Source of the DNA: Gemmatimonadota bacterium
GTDB lineage: Bacteria; Gemmatimonadota; Gemmatimonadetes; Longimicrobiales; Gaopeijiaceae
Assembly (NCBI GenBank): GCA_028873815.1
Contig: JAPPNN010000014.1
Coordinates: 1-64,000, forward strand
DNA length: 64,000 nucleotides
Reading direction: 5' to 3'
The notes under the pieces are model-generated. The model worked only from the letters and a program-made list of their open reading frames with translations, was not told the origin of the DNA and did no database searches. Numbering within the stretch: position 1 is the stretch's first letter; the number at the start of each line of letters is the position of its first letter. The translations under genes and the position numbers were made by a program. This document shows positions 27,601-36,425 of this stretch, piece by piece.

Positions 27601-28153
27601 CATGAACATCTACTGGGATGAGGTCTTTGTCTCCGTGGGCGTGATCGAGGCCCCGACGCGGATGACGGTACTCGACCCCGCGTCGGCCGATCTGCGCTAC
27701 CGGGGCTTCTCCAGGGAGTTCCGCAAGGGAGGGCGCAACGGTCCCCCCTGGTTCGACTACGGCTCGGTGTCCCGGAGTGCACGCTGGCGGCCGCTTGCCG
27801 GCACCTTCACGCGGTTCGGCGATGTGCTGCCGCTCATGCTGGAGGCCGACGACCGCTATGCGATCATGGGACCCGGCGATGAACTCGCACTCCGCTTCGA
27901 TGCTGCGGGTCTCCCAGAGCTTCCCGACGGATGGACGCGCGACTTCCTGATCTACAGCGAGGGATGGCTGAAGGACTCCGACCTCAACACCGCGGCGGGA
28001 TGGAAGGTCGATCCGTTGCCCTTCCACGGAATGACGCGCTACCCCTACGCGACCGATGAGGCCTACCCGCTTCCGGAAGTCGTCGAGACGTGGCACACGC
28101 GCGTCCAACCGCCGGCTCTGAAGCCCGGCGAGGAAGGCACCCCGGAGAGGTAG
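24683..28153 (+). CDS. Large TPR plus CRTAC1/ASPIC lipoprotein with an unassigned C-terminal region (1156 aa)
   Basis: A ribosome site GGGAGGAG precedes the ATG. The N-terminus has a hydrophobic segment ending TTAC at residue 20, a probable lipobox. TPR repeats cover about 30-260 (VGLAHLEENRLDQAAAEFE and following). FG-GAP loops such as DYDGDGDTDIYAG, DFDNDGALDLYVA, DYDHDGDLDLVLA and DFDNDGWLDVALA fill about 290-640, then an ASPIC-like domain ends near 720 (VVRVRWPNG region). The last 430 residues are a region I cannot assign, rich in beta-strand-like sequence (FAWNGERFEFVTDILWKSA, and LHLRGWIYPTDASINVALSQ). It is 16 bases after the previous gene, so one transcript is likely. Confidence 0.85.
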   Translation: MTPMRLIMAIAIAIAGTTACGDVGSDPATLLTIQAVGLAHLEENRLDQAAAEFERLVEMAPDEAAGFANLGLVYLRMGRLREAEAAVRRALDLEPNDPDARLVMADILLAGQRGGEAREELAEALAVDPGHARTLYALASLDADSSRQPAVSRRATTLADLVERQPGNVAARIEHIEALLMVENPDSAAAGLEMLRQIVPVFPVEGQDLFHAALQAVRVSDAAGALEALLPLHNVMRTTPVYQRGLRDLAGPGGVLAGFPVVTFSEGMGGDERDAESVLASLRFTDVTRSAGIPGGGTGDAASALSVVDYDGDGDTDIYAGGRLLRSDPAGFTDVTDEAGLSGPPPAAAAFGDFDNDGALDLYVARGERGALFRNLGDNSFADMTSSLGVALPSGTPLFIDYDHDGDLDLVLAGGGAMLRNNLDGTFTDVTAFAGVEQAAADGGSAAFGDFDDDDDLDFVFADPGGALRLYDNERGGRFIERAAERGLAVAGHGVVSVGDYNNDGLLDLLTAPSGDRGIALWLNQGRGQFAADERPEALLDATAGVSVRDGVFLDFDNDGWLDVALAVETASGDGTIALFRNAAAGRFDDVSQLVPPLPPVRRIAASDFGPDGDLDLFVTTRDGLVRLLRNDGGNGNRFLSIRLVGLSTGSGKNNHFGIGAKVEVRAGALYQTLVVGQPEIHLGLGQRPQADVVRVRWPNGVPQNILYSGANQSIVEEQILKGSCPTLFAWNGERFEFVTDILWKSALGMPTGLMGRGDAQYAPAEASREYLRIPGDALRERDGVYELRVTDELWEIFYIDEIDLIAVDHPKSVDVFVDERFVPPQPQVSLELHQVAERRRPRSATDHLGRDALPALAAADDVYVGDFEPLRYQGVSEPHDLVLDLGDFAPGEQVRLHLRGWIYPTDASINVALSQSRALGTVMPHLQVIGANGQWETVVPALSFPSGKNKMIVQDLTGLFPTADHRVRIRTNMNIYWDEVFVSVGVIEAPTRMTVLDPASADLRYRGFSREFRKGGRNGPPWFDYGSVSRSARWRPLAGTFTRFGDVLPLMLEADDRYAIMGPGDELALRFDAAGLPELPDGWTRDFLIYSEGWLKDSDLNTAAGWKVDPLPFHGMTRYPYATDEAYPLPEVVETWHTRVQPPALKPGEEGTPER

Positions 28154-28159
28154 CGCGGC

Positions 28160-28190
28160 TGGCGGACACTTGAGGCGTGGCGGACACTTG
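28160..28190. repeat. Direct repeat TGGCGGACACTTG, two copies 18 bases apart
   Basis: Two identical 13-base copies begin at 28160 and 28178 in the 163-base gap between the TPR/CRTAC1 gene and the Asp-box gene. The period of 18 bases is a little under two helical turns. It may be a regulator-binding site for the downstream accessory region, or a chance duplication. Confidence 0.45.
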
Positions 28191-28316
28191 CCCGCACACG
28201 TGGCCAGCCCCATGCTAACCGCATGCCCGGCCTGACTCGCCCGCGAGTTTCCAGGCGATTCGACGCGCGCGAAGAACGCGGCGATGCGGCGACGTGCCGG
28301 GGCGAAGGAGCAGCCC

Positions 28317-31300
28317 ATGCGACGAAACCGTGCAGTCGAGACGGTGCTGTCGGCGCTTCTGGTGCTTGCTCCGGCTCAACACCTGGCCGGGGCCCAGACC
28401 AGGATGCCTCGAGGTGATCAAGGCCCACGCCCGTTCGTCGTCGAGGAGACCCTCCTCTCCGGCCTGTCCTGGCGGGAGATCGGGCCGGCCATGTTCTCCG
28501 GGCGGATCGCCGATGTCGCGGGGGTGCCGGGGAACCGGAACATCCTGTATGTGGCGGCCGCATCGTCGGGGTTGTTCAAGTCCACGAATGGCGGGATCAC
28601 ATTCGAGCCGGTCTTCGAGGACGCCGGAACGCTGTCCATCGGGGCGATCGCGGTGCACCCGGGCGATCCGGACGTGGTCTACGTGGGGACCGGAGAGGGC
28701 GCGGTGCGCAACAGCATCTCGATCGGCGACGGCATCTACCGGAGCACCGACGGCGGCGCAACCTGGACGCACCTCGGGCTGACCGACACGGAGCGCTTCT
28801 CGCGCATCGTCATCCATCCCGCCAACCCCGAGATCGTCTTCGCGGCGGCGATGGGCCACGCGTGGGGACCGAACGAGGAGCGGGGCCTCTTCCGCAGCAG
28901 CGACGGCGGCGACACGTGGGAACGCGTCCTCTACATGACCGAGACCAGCGGCGCAAGCGACGTCGCGATCGACCCGCTCAATCCCGACATCGTCTACGCC
29001 GGCATGTACGACTACCTGCGGCGGCCCTGGCACTTCCGCAGCGGCGGCCCCGGGAGCGGTCTCTTCCGCTCGACCGACGGCGGCAACAGCTGGACCCGCC
29101 TCACCAACCCCGCGCTGGCCAACGGCCTGCCCGGCACCGGCGTCATCGGGCGCGTGGGCGTCAGCGTGCACGCGGGAGACCCGAACCGCGTCTACGCGCT
29201 GATCGAGTCCCAGGAGGAGGGCGAGCTCTGGCGCTCCGACGACCGCGGGATCACCTGGCAAATGGTCAGCGCCGAGCGTCGCCTCAACAACCGTCCCTTC
29301 TACTACACGCAGGTGCGCGCCGACCCGGTGGATCCGGACCGCGTCTACACGCTTGCGGGCCAGTTCAGCGTGTCGACGGACGGGGGGCTCACCTTCGGCG
29401 GACATGGCGGGAGCATGTTCGGGGATCACCACGCCCTGTGGATCGACCCCACGGACCCGGCGCGGCTGCTGTCGGGCACCGACGGCGGCTTCTGGATCTC
29501 CAACGACTTCGGCGAGAACTGGGATTTCCTGAACAACATGCCGATGGCGCAGGCGTACCATGTAGGTCTCGACATGGCCGAGCCGTACAACGTCCTCGGC
29601 GGCTTCCAGGACCACGAGATCTGGCGCGGGCCGAACGAGAAGTGGAACCGCGTCGGCGTGCGCGAGGGCGACTGGGTGCGGCTGCGCTACATGGCCGACG
29701 GGATGTACACGGTCGCAGACCCGCGCGACCCCGAGATCATCTACTACAACGGCCACTTCGGCGATATCACCCGGATCGACATGCGCACCCGCGAGGAGCG
29801 CTACATCCAGCCGTATCCGCCCGGCCCGGCGGGCGGGGGCGCCGAGCTGGAGGAGTACCGCTTCAACTGGAATTCGCCGATTCACATGTCGCCGAGCGAC
29901 CCCGACGTGATCTACTACGCCGGCAACGTCCTCTTCCGCACCCGCGACGGCGGGGAGAACTGGGACATCATCAGCCCGGACCTGACCACCGACGACCCCG
30001 ATAAGCAGCGGCTCTCCGGCGGCCCGATCTCGCCCGACAACACGCGCGCCGAGTACCACAGCACGATCCTGTCGATCTCCGAGAGCGCGCCGGACCCGGA
30101 CGTGATCTGGGTGGGAACCGACGACGGGAACGTGCAGGTCACCCGGGACGGTGGGGGCACGTGGACGAACGTGGCCCCGAACATCGAGGGCGCGCCGGCG
30201 GACTCGTGGGTGGGGAGCATCCAGGCGTCCCGCGCCGTGCCGGGACGGGCGTATGTCGCGATCGACCAGCATCGGATGGACGACTTCGAGTCCTACGTCT
30301 TCGCGACCGACGACTTCGGGGCCACCTGGCGGCGCATCAGCGACGGGCTGCACAGCTACGTGCACGTGGTCGACGAGGACCTGCGCTCGCCGAACCTGCT
30401 GTATGCGGGCACCGAACTCGGGATCTTCGCCTCGTTCGACGGCGGGAACAGGTGGGTGGACCTGCGGCTGGGCCTGCCGCCGGTGGCGGTGCGCGACCTG
30501 GAAATGCACCCGCGCGACAACGACCTGGTGATCGCCACGCACTCGCGGGGGTTCTACATCCTGGACGACGTGACCGCGCTTCAGCGCCTGGCGGCCGGGG
30601 GTGCGCCGGAGGCGGGAGGCGTGTCGGCGGCGGAGAGCGACGGTCTCGGGCGCCTCGAGCTGTTCGAGCCGATGCCGGCCGTACGCTACACCCGGGCGGC
30701 CGATGTGAGCACGCTGGGGAATCGCGTGTGGGTTGCGCCGAACCAGCCTTACGGAGCGCTGCTCACGTACTGGGTAGACCCGGACTGGAACCCGGCAGGG
30801 CGGGTGCGAGTCGATGTCACGGACGAGGACCGGCGACTGGTGCGATCCCTGACAGGGCCGGCGGAGCCCGGAGTGAACCGGTTGGCGTGGAATCTGGGAG
30901 AGCGATCGGCGTGCATGCCCGAGGGCGAGGACGCTACGGCACCGGCGGGGGCGGGAGGTGGTGGACCCGGTGGGACGGGGCGTGGCGGCGGCACCTGGGT
31001 GCGCGCGCTCCCGGGAACGTATTCGGTGCGCCTCACGCTGGATGGCGAGACGAGCGAGCGGCCGGCCGTGGTCCGCATGGACCCGAGGGTGGACGCATCG
31101 GCGGCGGACATGGCCGAGTGGCACCGCGCAGCGGCCATGATCGAGCGGGCGGAGTGCACGGTGCGGGACGCGCTGGCCAGGCTGCGGCCGCTCGACGCCC
31201 GCATGGAGGCGGTGGAACGGACTTCCGACGACGCGGCGATCCGGGCGGAGGCCGTGGCCGTCCGCGACGCACTGCGGCCGATCCTGCTCGGCTTCGCCGG

Positions 31301-31514
31301 TGATGTCAGGGACCCCGGGCACGTCAACCTCTCGGGGCGCCTCAACTGGTTCACGATCCAGGTGGGCAACTACAGCGGACGGCCGACGGCGGCGCAGTGG
31401 GAGTGGATTGAGCGCTACGCTCGTCAGGTCGCGGAGTATTCGGCCCTGCTGGAGCCCATTCTGGAGGGACCCGTGGCCGAGCTGGAACGGAAGCTCGGAA
31501 ACGGAAGGAAGTGA
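28317..31514 (+). CDS. Exported Asp-box (VPS10/sortilin-like) repeat protein (1065 aa)
   Basis: ATG at 28317 follows AAGGAG at six bases and opens a signal peptide (VETVLSALLVLAPAQHLAGAQ). At least ten BNR/Asp-box motifs are visible, including STNGGITFE, STDGGATWT, SSDGGDTWE, STDGGNSWT, TRDGGENWD, TRDGGGTWT and SFDGGNRWV, spread over about 60-740, which fits two or more beta-propellers. A glycine-rich linker follows near 890, and the C-terminal 180 residues are helical. These proteins are common in Gemmatimonadota and Acidobacteriota. They resemble glycoside-hydrolase or sortilin propellers, but no catalytic set can be assigned. The stop overlaps the next start by one base (TGATG). Confidence 0.85.
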   Translation: MRRNRAVETVLSALLVLAPAQHLAGAQTRMPRGDQGPRPFVVEETLLSGLSWREIGPAMFSGRIADVAGVPGNRNILYVAAASSGLFKSTNGGITFEPVFEDAGTLSIGAIAVHPGDPDVVYVGTGEGAVRNSISIGDGIYRSTDGGATWTHLGLTDTERFSRIVIHPANPEIVFAAAMGHAWGPNEERGLFRSSDGGDTWERVLYMTETSGASDVAIDPLNPDIVYAGMYDYLRRPWHFRSGGPGSGLFRSTDGGNSWTRLTNPALANGLPGTGVIGRVGVSVHAGDPNRVYALIESQEEGELWRSDDRGITWQMVSAERRLNNRPFYYTQVRADPVDPDRVYTLAGQFSVSTDGGLTFGGHGGSMFGDHHALWIDPTDPARLLSGTDGGFWISNDFGENWDFLNNMPMAQAYHVGLDMAEPYNVLGGFQDHEIWRGPNEKWNRVGVREGDWVRLRYMADGMYTVADPRDPEIIYYNGHFGDITRIDMRTREERYIQPYPPGPAGGGAELEEYRFNWNSPIHMSPSDPDVIYYAGNVLFRTRDGGENWDIISPDLTTDDPDKQRLSGGPISPDNTRAEYHSTILSISESAPDPDVIWVGTDDGNVQVTRDGGGTWTNVAPNIEGAPADSWVGSIQASRAVPGRAYVAIDQHRMDDFESYVFATDDFGATWRRISDGLHSYVHVVDEDLRSPNLLYAGTELGIFASFDGGNRWVDLRLGLPPVAVRDLEMHPRDNDLVIATHSRGFYILDDVTALQRLAAGGAPEAGGVSAAESDGLGRLELFEPMPAVRYTRAADVSTLGNRVWVAPNQPYGALLTYWVDPDWNPAGRVRVDVTDEDRRLVRSLTGPAEPGVNRLAWNLGERSACMPEGEDATAPAGAGGGGPGGTGRGGGTWVRALPGTYSVRLTLDGETSERPAVVRMDPRVDASAADMAEWHRAAAMIERAECTVRDALARLRPLDARMEAVERTSDDAAIRAEAVAVRDALRPILLGFAGDVRDPGHVNLSGRLNWFTIQVGNYSGRPTAAQWEWIERYARQVAEYSALLEPILEGPVAELERKLGNGRK

Positions 31515-34057
31515 TGGAGAGGCGCGCACCGGCCCGGCGGCGGGATACGGGTGAGTCCGGCGCCGCGCGCGAGCCGCCCAGGGCCATGGACCGCCGGCTC
31601 TTTCTGTACACAGCGGCCGGGGCCGGACTGCTTCCCCTCCCTTTGGCGCTCCAGCAACTGGCGGATGTCCCGAGTGGCCGCGCCAACCTGTTCGAAGGGT
31701 TCGACGCCTCTCCGCTTTCACCCGTCGCTGACGACTACCCGCTCCGTCCGGTCCGTTCCGCCCGGGTGCGGATCACGGACGAGTTCTGGCGGCCGCGGAT
31801 GGATGCGAACCGGGCAGTCTCCCTGCCGTACTGCTTCGAGAGGTTCGGAGACGGGGGCTTCAGCCTCTCCAAGCTCATCGAGGCGGCGGCGTACATGCTC
31901 GAGGAACGGGCCGATCCCGACCTGGAGGCGTACGCCGACCAGCGCATCGACGGGATGCTGGCGGAGCTGGAGCGGCGGATCGAGACGCCGCGGCAGTCGG
32001 TCCGCGTTTCGGGGCATGTGCTGGAGGCGGCAACCGCGTACGCGGCGGCGACCGGCAAGGCCGGACTCCTGGACGCGGTCGTGCGGCTCGCCGACCAGAT
32101 GGATTCCGTCTACGGTTCCGGGAAGGAGACGTACATCTCCGGTCACCAGGGGCTGAAGATCGGGCTGGTCGCGCTCTACCGGACCACGGGCGACGAGCGC
32201 TACTGGAGGCTGGCGAAGTTCTTCGCCGACGAACGGGGCCGGGACGACTACGAGCGCACCGGCGAGTATGCGATCGACCGCACCTACGCCCAGGATCACA
32301 AGCCGGTTGTGGAGCAGTCCGAGGCGGTCGGGCACGCGGTGCGGGCCACTTTTCTGTACATCGCGATGACCGACATCGCGGCGCTCTCCGGGGATGACGC
32401 CTACATCGACGCGGTCCATCGCATCTGGGAAGACCAGACCCACCTCAAGACGTACCTCACCGGCGGGATCGGGTCGACGCGCTTCCACGAGAAGTACGGC
32501 GAGCCCCACGAACTGCCCAACCTCAGCGCCTGGAACGAGACCTGCGCCGCGTACGGAAGCGCGGTGTGGTGTCACCGGCTGGCGTTGCTGGACCGTGACG
32601 CCCGCTACGCAGACGTGATGGAGCGGGTGCTGTATAACGCCCTGCTTGTCGGCGTGTCCCTCCGGGGGGACCGTTTCTTCTACCAGAACCCGCTCAAGTC
32701 CTTCGGCGACTACGAGCGCTTCGACTGGATCAACGTTCCCTGCTGCCCGCCGAATGTGATCCGCCTGCTCGCCTCGATCGGCAGCTATGTGTACGCGGCC
32801 GATCCGTCGTCGGCGGGTCTGTATGTGAATCTTTTCACAAACTCCGACGCCCGCCTCGATGTCGGCGGGGTGCCGGTGCGGATCCGCCAGGAGACGCGCT
32901 ATCCGTGGGAGGGACGCGTCCGCATCCGCATCGATCCGGCGCGCGAAGCCACCTTCCCGCTGTTTGTCCGGATCCCGGGGTGGGCGCGCGGCGAGCTCAT
33001 GCCGGGCGAGCTGTACCGGTACGCGGATGCGGATCCGGAGCCGCCGACGCTACGGGTGGGACGCGGTGGGTCACGCGCCGCCCAGGCCGCGGGCCGGGAG
33101 GTGAACACCCGTCGGCTGGATCGCGGATACGCCCGGATCGAGCGCACATGGCAACCCGGTGACGTCGTCGAACTCGACATGCCGATGCCGGTGCGGCGGG
33201 TGCTGGCCCACCAGGCGATTCAGGACGACCGCGGGCGCGTCGCCCTGCAGCGTGGGCCCCTGGTCTACTGCGCGGAGTGGCCGGACAACGGCGGGCGGGC
33301 GCTCAACATCGTCGTGCCGGACGGAGCCACCTTCGACTCGGAGTTTCGGCCGGACCTGCTGGGCGGGGTTCAGGTCGTCGAGGGCGACGTGGAGGCGATC
33401 CGGGAGGACAGCCGCGGCGAGGGGGCGCCGACCGTCCCGCACCGGCTCACCGCCATCCCCTACTACGCATGGGCCAACCGGGGAATGGGCGAGATGGCCG
33501 TGTGGATGGCCCGCGAGCCCGCCGCGGCCTGGCTCCCGCCGACGCTCCCCGCACCGATCGCCGCCGTACGCACCTCGGGCGGCGTCGAGAAGGGTTGGAC
33601 GGGGTACAACGACCAGAACGACGACCTCGCCGCGATCCACGACGGTCGGGAGCCGATCAACTCGGCCGACCAGTCGCACCGCTTCTTCCGCATGCGGCCC
33701 GCGGTGGGTGAACGGGCCTGGCTGGAATACGTGTTCGAGGCGCCAGTGCGGGTTTCCTCGTCACGAGTCTACTTCTTCGACGACAAGCGTTTCTGCAACC
33801 TCCCCGAGTCGTGGCGGGTGCTCTGGCGGGACGGCGGGCAGTGGCGGCCGGTGGCGGCGCGTGGCGCATTCACGGTCGAGCAGGACGCATGGAGCACCAT
33901 CGAGTTCGATTCGGTCGTGACCCGTGCGCTGCGGCTGGAGGTCGAACCGCGCACGGTGTCATACGAGGCCGGGCAGATCGGTCCGCCAGCGGCGATGTTC
34001 ATCGACGAGGACATCGAGTGGCGGGAGTTCGGGGTCATCGAATGGCAGACGGGCTGA
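31514..34057 (+). CDS. GH127 beta-L-arabinofuranosidase
   Basis: Family GH127 releases L-arabinose from beta-L-arabinofuranosides, including arabino-oligosaccharides on hydroxyproline. The catalytic and zinc-binding residues known from HypBA1 are in the right spacing: Glu326 (FHEKYGE), Glu342 and Cys344 (WNETCAAYG), and Cys410-Cys411 (VPCCPPN). The (alpha/alpha)6 barrel spans about 80-480, followed by beta domains; residues about 690-840 form an extra beta-sandwich typical of carbohydrate-active enzymes. ATG at 31514 overlaps the previous stop (TGATG) after GGAAGGAAG; the in-frame Met at residue 25 would put the twin-arginine-like MDRRLFLYTAAGAG segment at the extreme N-terminus. Export is therefore likely. 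Closely followed by the second GH127. Confidence 0.93.
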   Translation: MERRAPARRRDTGESGAAREPPRAMDRRLFLYTAAGAGLLPLPLALQQLADVPSGRANLFEGFDASPLSPVADDYPLRPVRSARVRITDEFWRPRMDANRAVSLPYCFERFGDGGFSLSKLIEAAAYMLEERADPDLEAYADQRIDGMLAELERRIETPRQSVRVSGHVLEAATAYAAATGKAGLLDAVVRLADQMDSVYGSGKETYISGHQGLKIGLVALYRTTGDERYWRLAKFFADERGRDDYERTGEYAIDRTYAQDHKPVVEQSEAVGHAVRATFLYIAMTDIAALSGDDAYIDAVHRIWEDQTHLKTYLTGGIGSTRFHEKYGEPHELPNLSAWNETCAAYGSAVWCHRLALLDRDARYADVMERVLYNALLVGVSLRGDRFFYQNPLKSFGDYERFDWINVPCCPPNVIRLLASIGSYVYAADPSSAGLYVNLFTNSDARLDVGGVPVRIRQETRYPWEGRVRIRIDPAREATFPLFVRIPGWARGELMPGELYRYADADPEPPTLRVGRGGSRAAQAAGREVNTRRLDRGYARIERTWQPGDVVELDMPMPVRRVLAHQAIQDDRGRVALQRGPLVYCAEWPDNGGRALNIVVPDGATFDSEFRPDLLGGVQVVEGDVEAIREDSRGEGAPTVPHRLTAIPYYAWANRGMGEMAVWMAREPAAAWLPPTLPAPIAAVRTSGGVEKGWTGYNDQNDDLAAIHDGREPINSADQSHRFFRMRPAVGERAWLEYVFEAPVRVSSSRVYFFDDKRFCNLPESWRVLWRDGGQWRPVAARGAFTVEQDAWSTIEFDSVVTRALRLEVEPRTVSYEAGQIGPPAAMFIDEDIEWREFGVIEWQTG

Positions 34058-34067
34058 AGGTGCCGAC

Positions 34068-36425
34068 ATGAGCAGGCACATCCCTCGGCGGCGTTTCCTC
34101 CGGACCGCCCCGGCCGTGGGCGCACTGGCGTACTCGGCTACGGAGCGAACCCTGGTGCCCGAGATGCCGGATCACTCCTCGACCGCCGGCCCTCCCGTCA
34201 TCGAACGATGGAAGTCGGGGCGCGCGCCCTCCGCCGAATACCCCATTCGCCCCAGCCTTCCCTCCGCGGTCGTCCTGGCCGACAACTTCTGGCACCCCCG
34301 CGTCCAGAGGAACGCACAGGTCACCATTCCCCTCGAAGTCCGCAAGCTGGAAGCTTCGCCGAGGCGGACGAGGGGCGGTGTCCTCGAAGCCGCCATGCTG
34401 TCGCTCGCCACCCGCCCCGATCCATGGCTGCAGGCGTGGGTGGACAGGAGGGTGGACGAGATCGCGAGCCAGGACGCGCCAGCCAGCAACCGCGAGTTCG
34501 GGGTCGCGGCAACATGGTACCGGACAACGGGCCGACGGGAGTTGGTCGACAGGGCGGCTCGATCGGCGGCGCTCCTCCAAGATGACTTCCAGGCCAACGA
34601 TCCACCGTTCTCGGGCGGAGAGCGGGACTCTCTCAACTGCTCCCGGCTCTACCGGATCACCGGCGACCCGCGGCACCTCGATCTGGCCAGGCACTACCTG
34701 GACCTCAGGGGCCGCGAGGACTCGGTCGGCCGGAGCCGGCACAACCAGTCCCACATGCACGTCCTGGAGCAGACCGAAGCGGTGGGCCACGCGGTAAACT
34801 GCCTGACCCTCGCGGTTTCCATGGCGGACGTGGGAACCCTCACGGGCATGGAGGAATACCTGCGTGTCGCGCAGCTCATGTGGCACGACGCCGTGAGCGG
34901 CAAGATGTACATCACGGGGGGCGTCGGAACGACCGGCAACGAGGGCTTCGGCGAGCCGTACTCACTGCCGAACATCGACGCCTATTCGGAGACGTGCGCG
35001 GTCCTGATGCTGATCACCCTGAGCCACAACCTGTTCCTCGCCTCGGGCGACGCGCGCTAAATCGACGTGATGGAACGCGGCATGTACAACAATGCCGTGT
35101 GCGGAGTGTCGGTCTCGGGGGACCACTACTTCTACGTGAATCGGCTGGCGAGCGCCGGAGACGGCCGCGACCTGCGCTGGCAGCGCGCCTCGCTGGAGTG
35201 CTGTCCTCCCAACCTGGTGCGCTTCATGGCCCGCATGCCGGGGTACATCTACGCACAGGACCCGGACGGGGTGGTCTTCGTGAACCTGTACGTGTCCAGC
35301 GAAACCGAATTCGAGATGGGCGGCGGCACCCTTGGGCTCTCGGTTGAGAGCGAAATGCCGTGGGGCGGAAGGTCATCGATCACGGTTTCGGCGGAGCAGG
35401 CGCTGGAAGGGACCATCCGACTGCGCATACCGGGATGGGCCCGGGACCTGCCGGACCCGGAGGGCCTCTACACGTACGCAGATCAGCTCGAGGCGCGGGC
35501 AGCGGTGTCCGTGAACGGTCGTCCCGGGGACGCGGCGCCCGACCCGCTGGGCTACGTGTCATTGACGCGGGAGTGGCGGGACGGGGACGTAATCGAGGTC
35601 GTGCTGCCCGTGGAGGTGCGCAGGGTGGTCGCGGACGAGCGGGTTCACGAGAACCGGGGCCGGTTCGCAGTCGAGCGCGGCCCCATCGTGTACTGTTGCG
35701 AATGGCCCGAAGTCGCGGGCGGCAATGTCCTGGACCTGCTCTTCGACGACGGCGGCGAAATGCAGACGCGCCTCGACGCCGACTTGCTCGGGGGCCACCC
35801 GGTCATCGACACGGAGGCCCGGAGCCTGACCGATCCGTCCGCGCCGGCGAAGCCCGTGACGCTGACGCCCTATCATCTGTGGGCCAATCGCGGAGCCGGC
35901 CAGATGTCCGTCTGGCTACCCCGCCGGGAACTGGCGCCGGGCGACACGGGTCCCGCCGGCGGATTCATCTTTTACGTGAATTCAGACTACGTAAGTGAGG
36001 GTTGGCGATACCTTGAGGCCGCCCCGTTCGACCAGAGTGGCGGGGCGAAGTGGGGGTGCTTCCGGCGGGAAGTCCCGGGTGCGCGTGGCACGGCGGTGGG
36101 GACCGGCAGACAGAACACGGCCGACATCCTGGCAGTCTGCGACGAGCCGGGCTCGGCGGCGTACCTGTGCGCCAGCCTCGTGCTCAACGGGATCGGGGGA
36201 TGGTTCCTGCCGTCGACCGACGAGCTGGTCCTCATGTACGAGATCCTAAGGACCCGGGGCCTCGGCAACTTCAGGGACGTCGGGCTGGCCGACAACTTCA
36301 CGTATTGGGCCTCGTCGCAGGTCAGCGCCGACATGGCCGCCCACGTCGACTTCCCCGACCTGGGCCGAGTGCACGGCGACGACAAGGACTTCCCCCGCAG
36401 GGTGAGAGCGATAAGGGTTTTCTGA
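34068..36425 (+). pseudogene. GH127 beta-L-arabinofuranosidase fused to a DUF1566 domain, interrupted by an in-frame TAA
   Basis: ATG at 34068 follows GAAGGTG and opens a twin-arginine-like signal (RRRFLRTAPAVGALAYSA). The GH127 fold runs on both sides of a TAA at 35058-35060, with no frame change: before it come NEGFGEPY and AYSETC, after it come DVMERGMYNNAV and LECCPPN. The paralogue next door has a tyrosine codon (DARYADVMER) at that place, so one base changed TAC or TAT to TAA. All active-site residues (Glu, Glu, Cys, Cys-Cys) survive. The truncated first part would lack the catalytic cysteine pair. After the glycosidase, residues from about 630 carry a DUF1566-like domain (GGFIFYVN, GGWFLPSTDELVLMYE, YWASSQVS). 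Decay, readthrough or a consensus error are possible. Confidence 0.85.

Noticed and set aside
28215..31721. A minus-strand frame of about 1170 codons opposite the Asp-box gene
   Set aside because: Composition is histidine, arginine and valine rich without any domain; it mirrors a gene with strong Asp-box repeats.
34068..36425. A natural split of the second GH127 into two functional genes
   Set aside because: The stop lies between the two halves of one active site with continuous homology and no plausible separate function for the first half.
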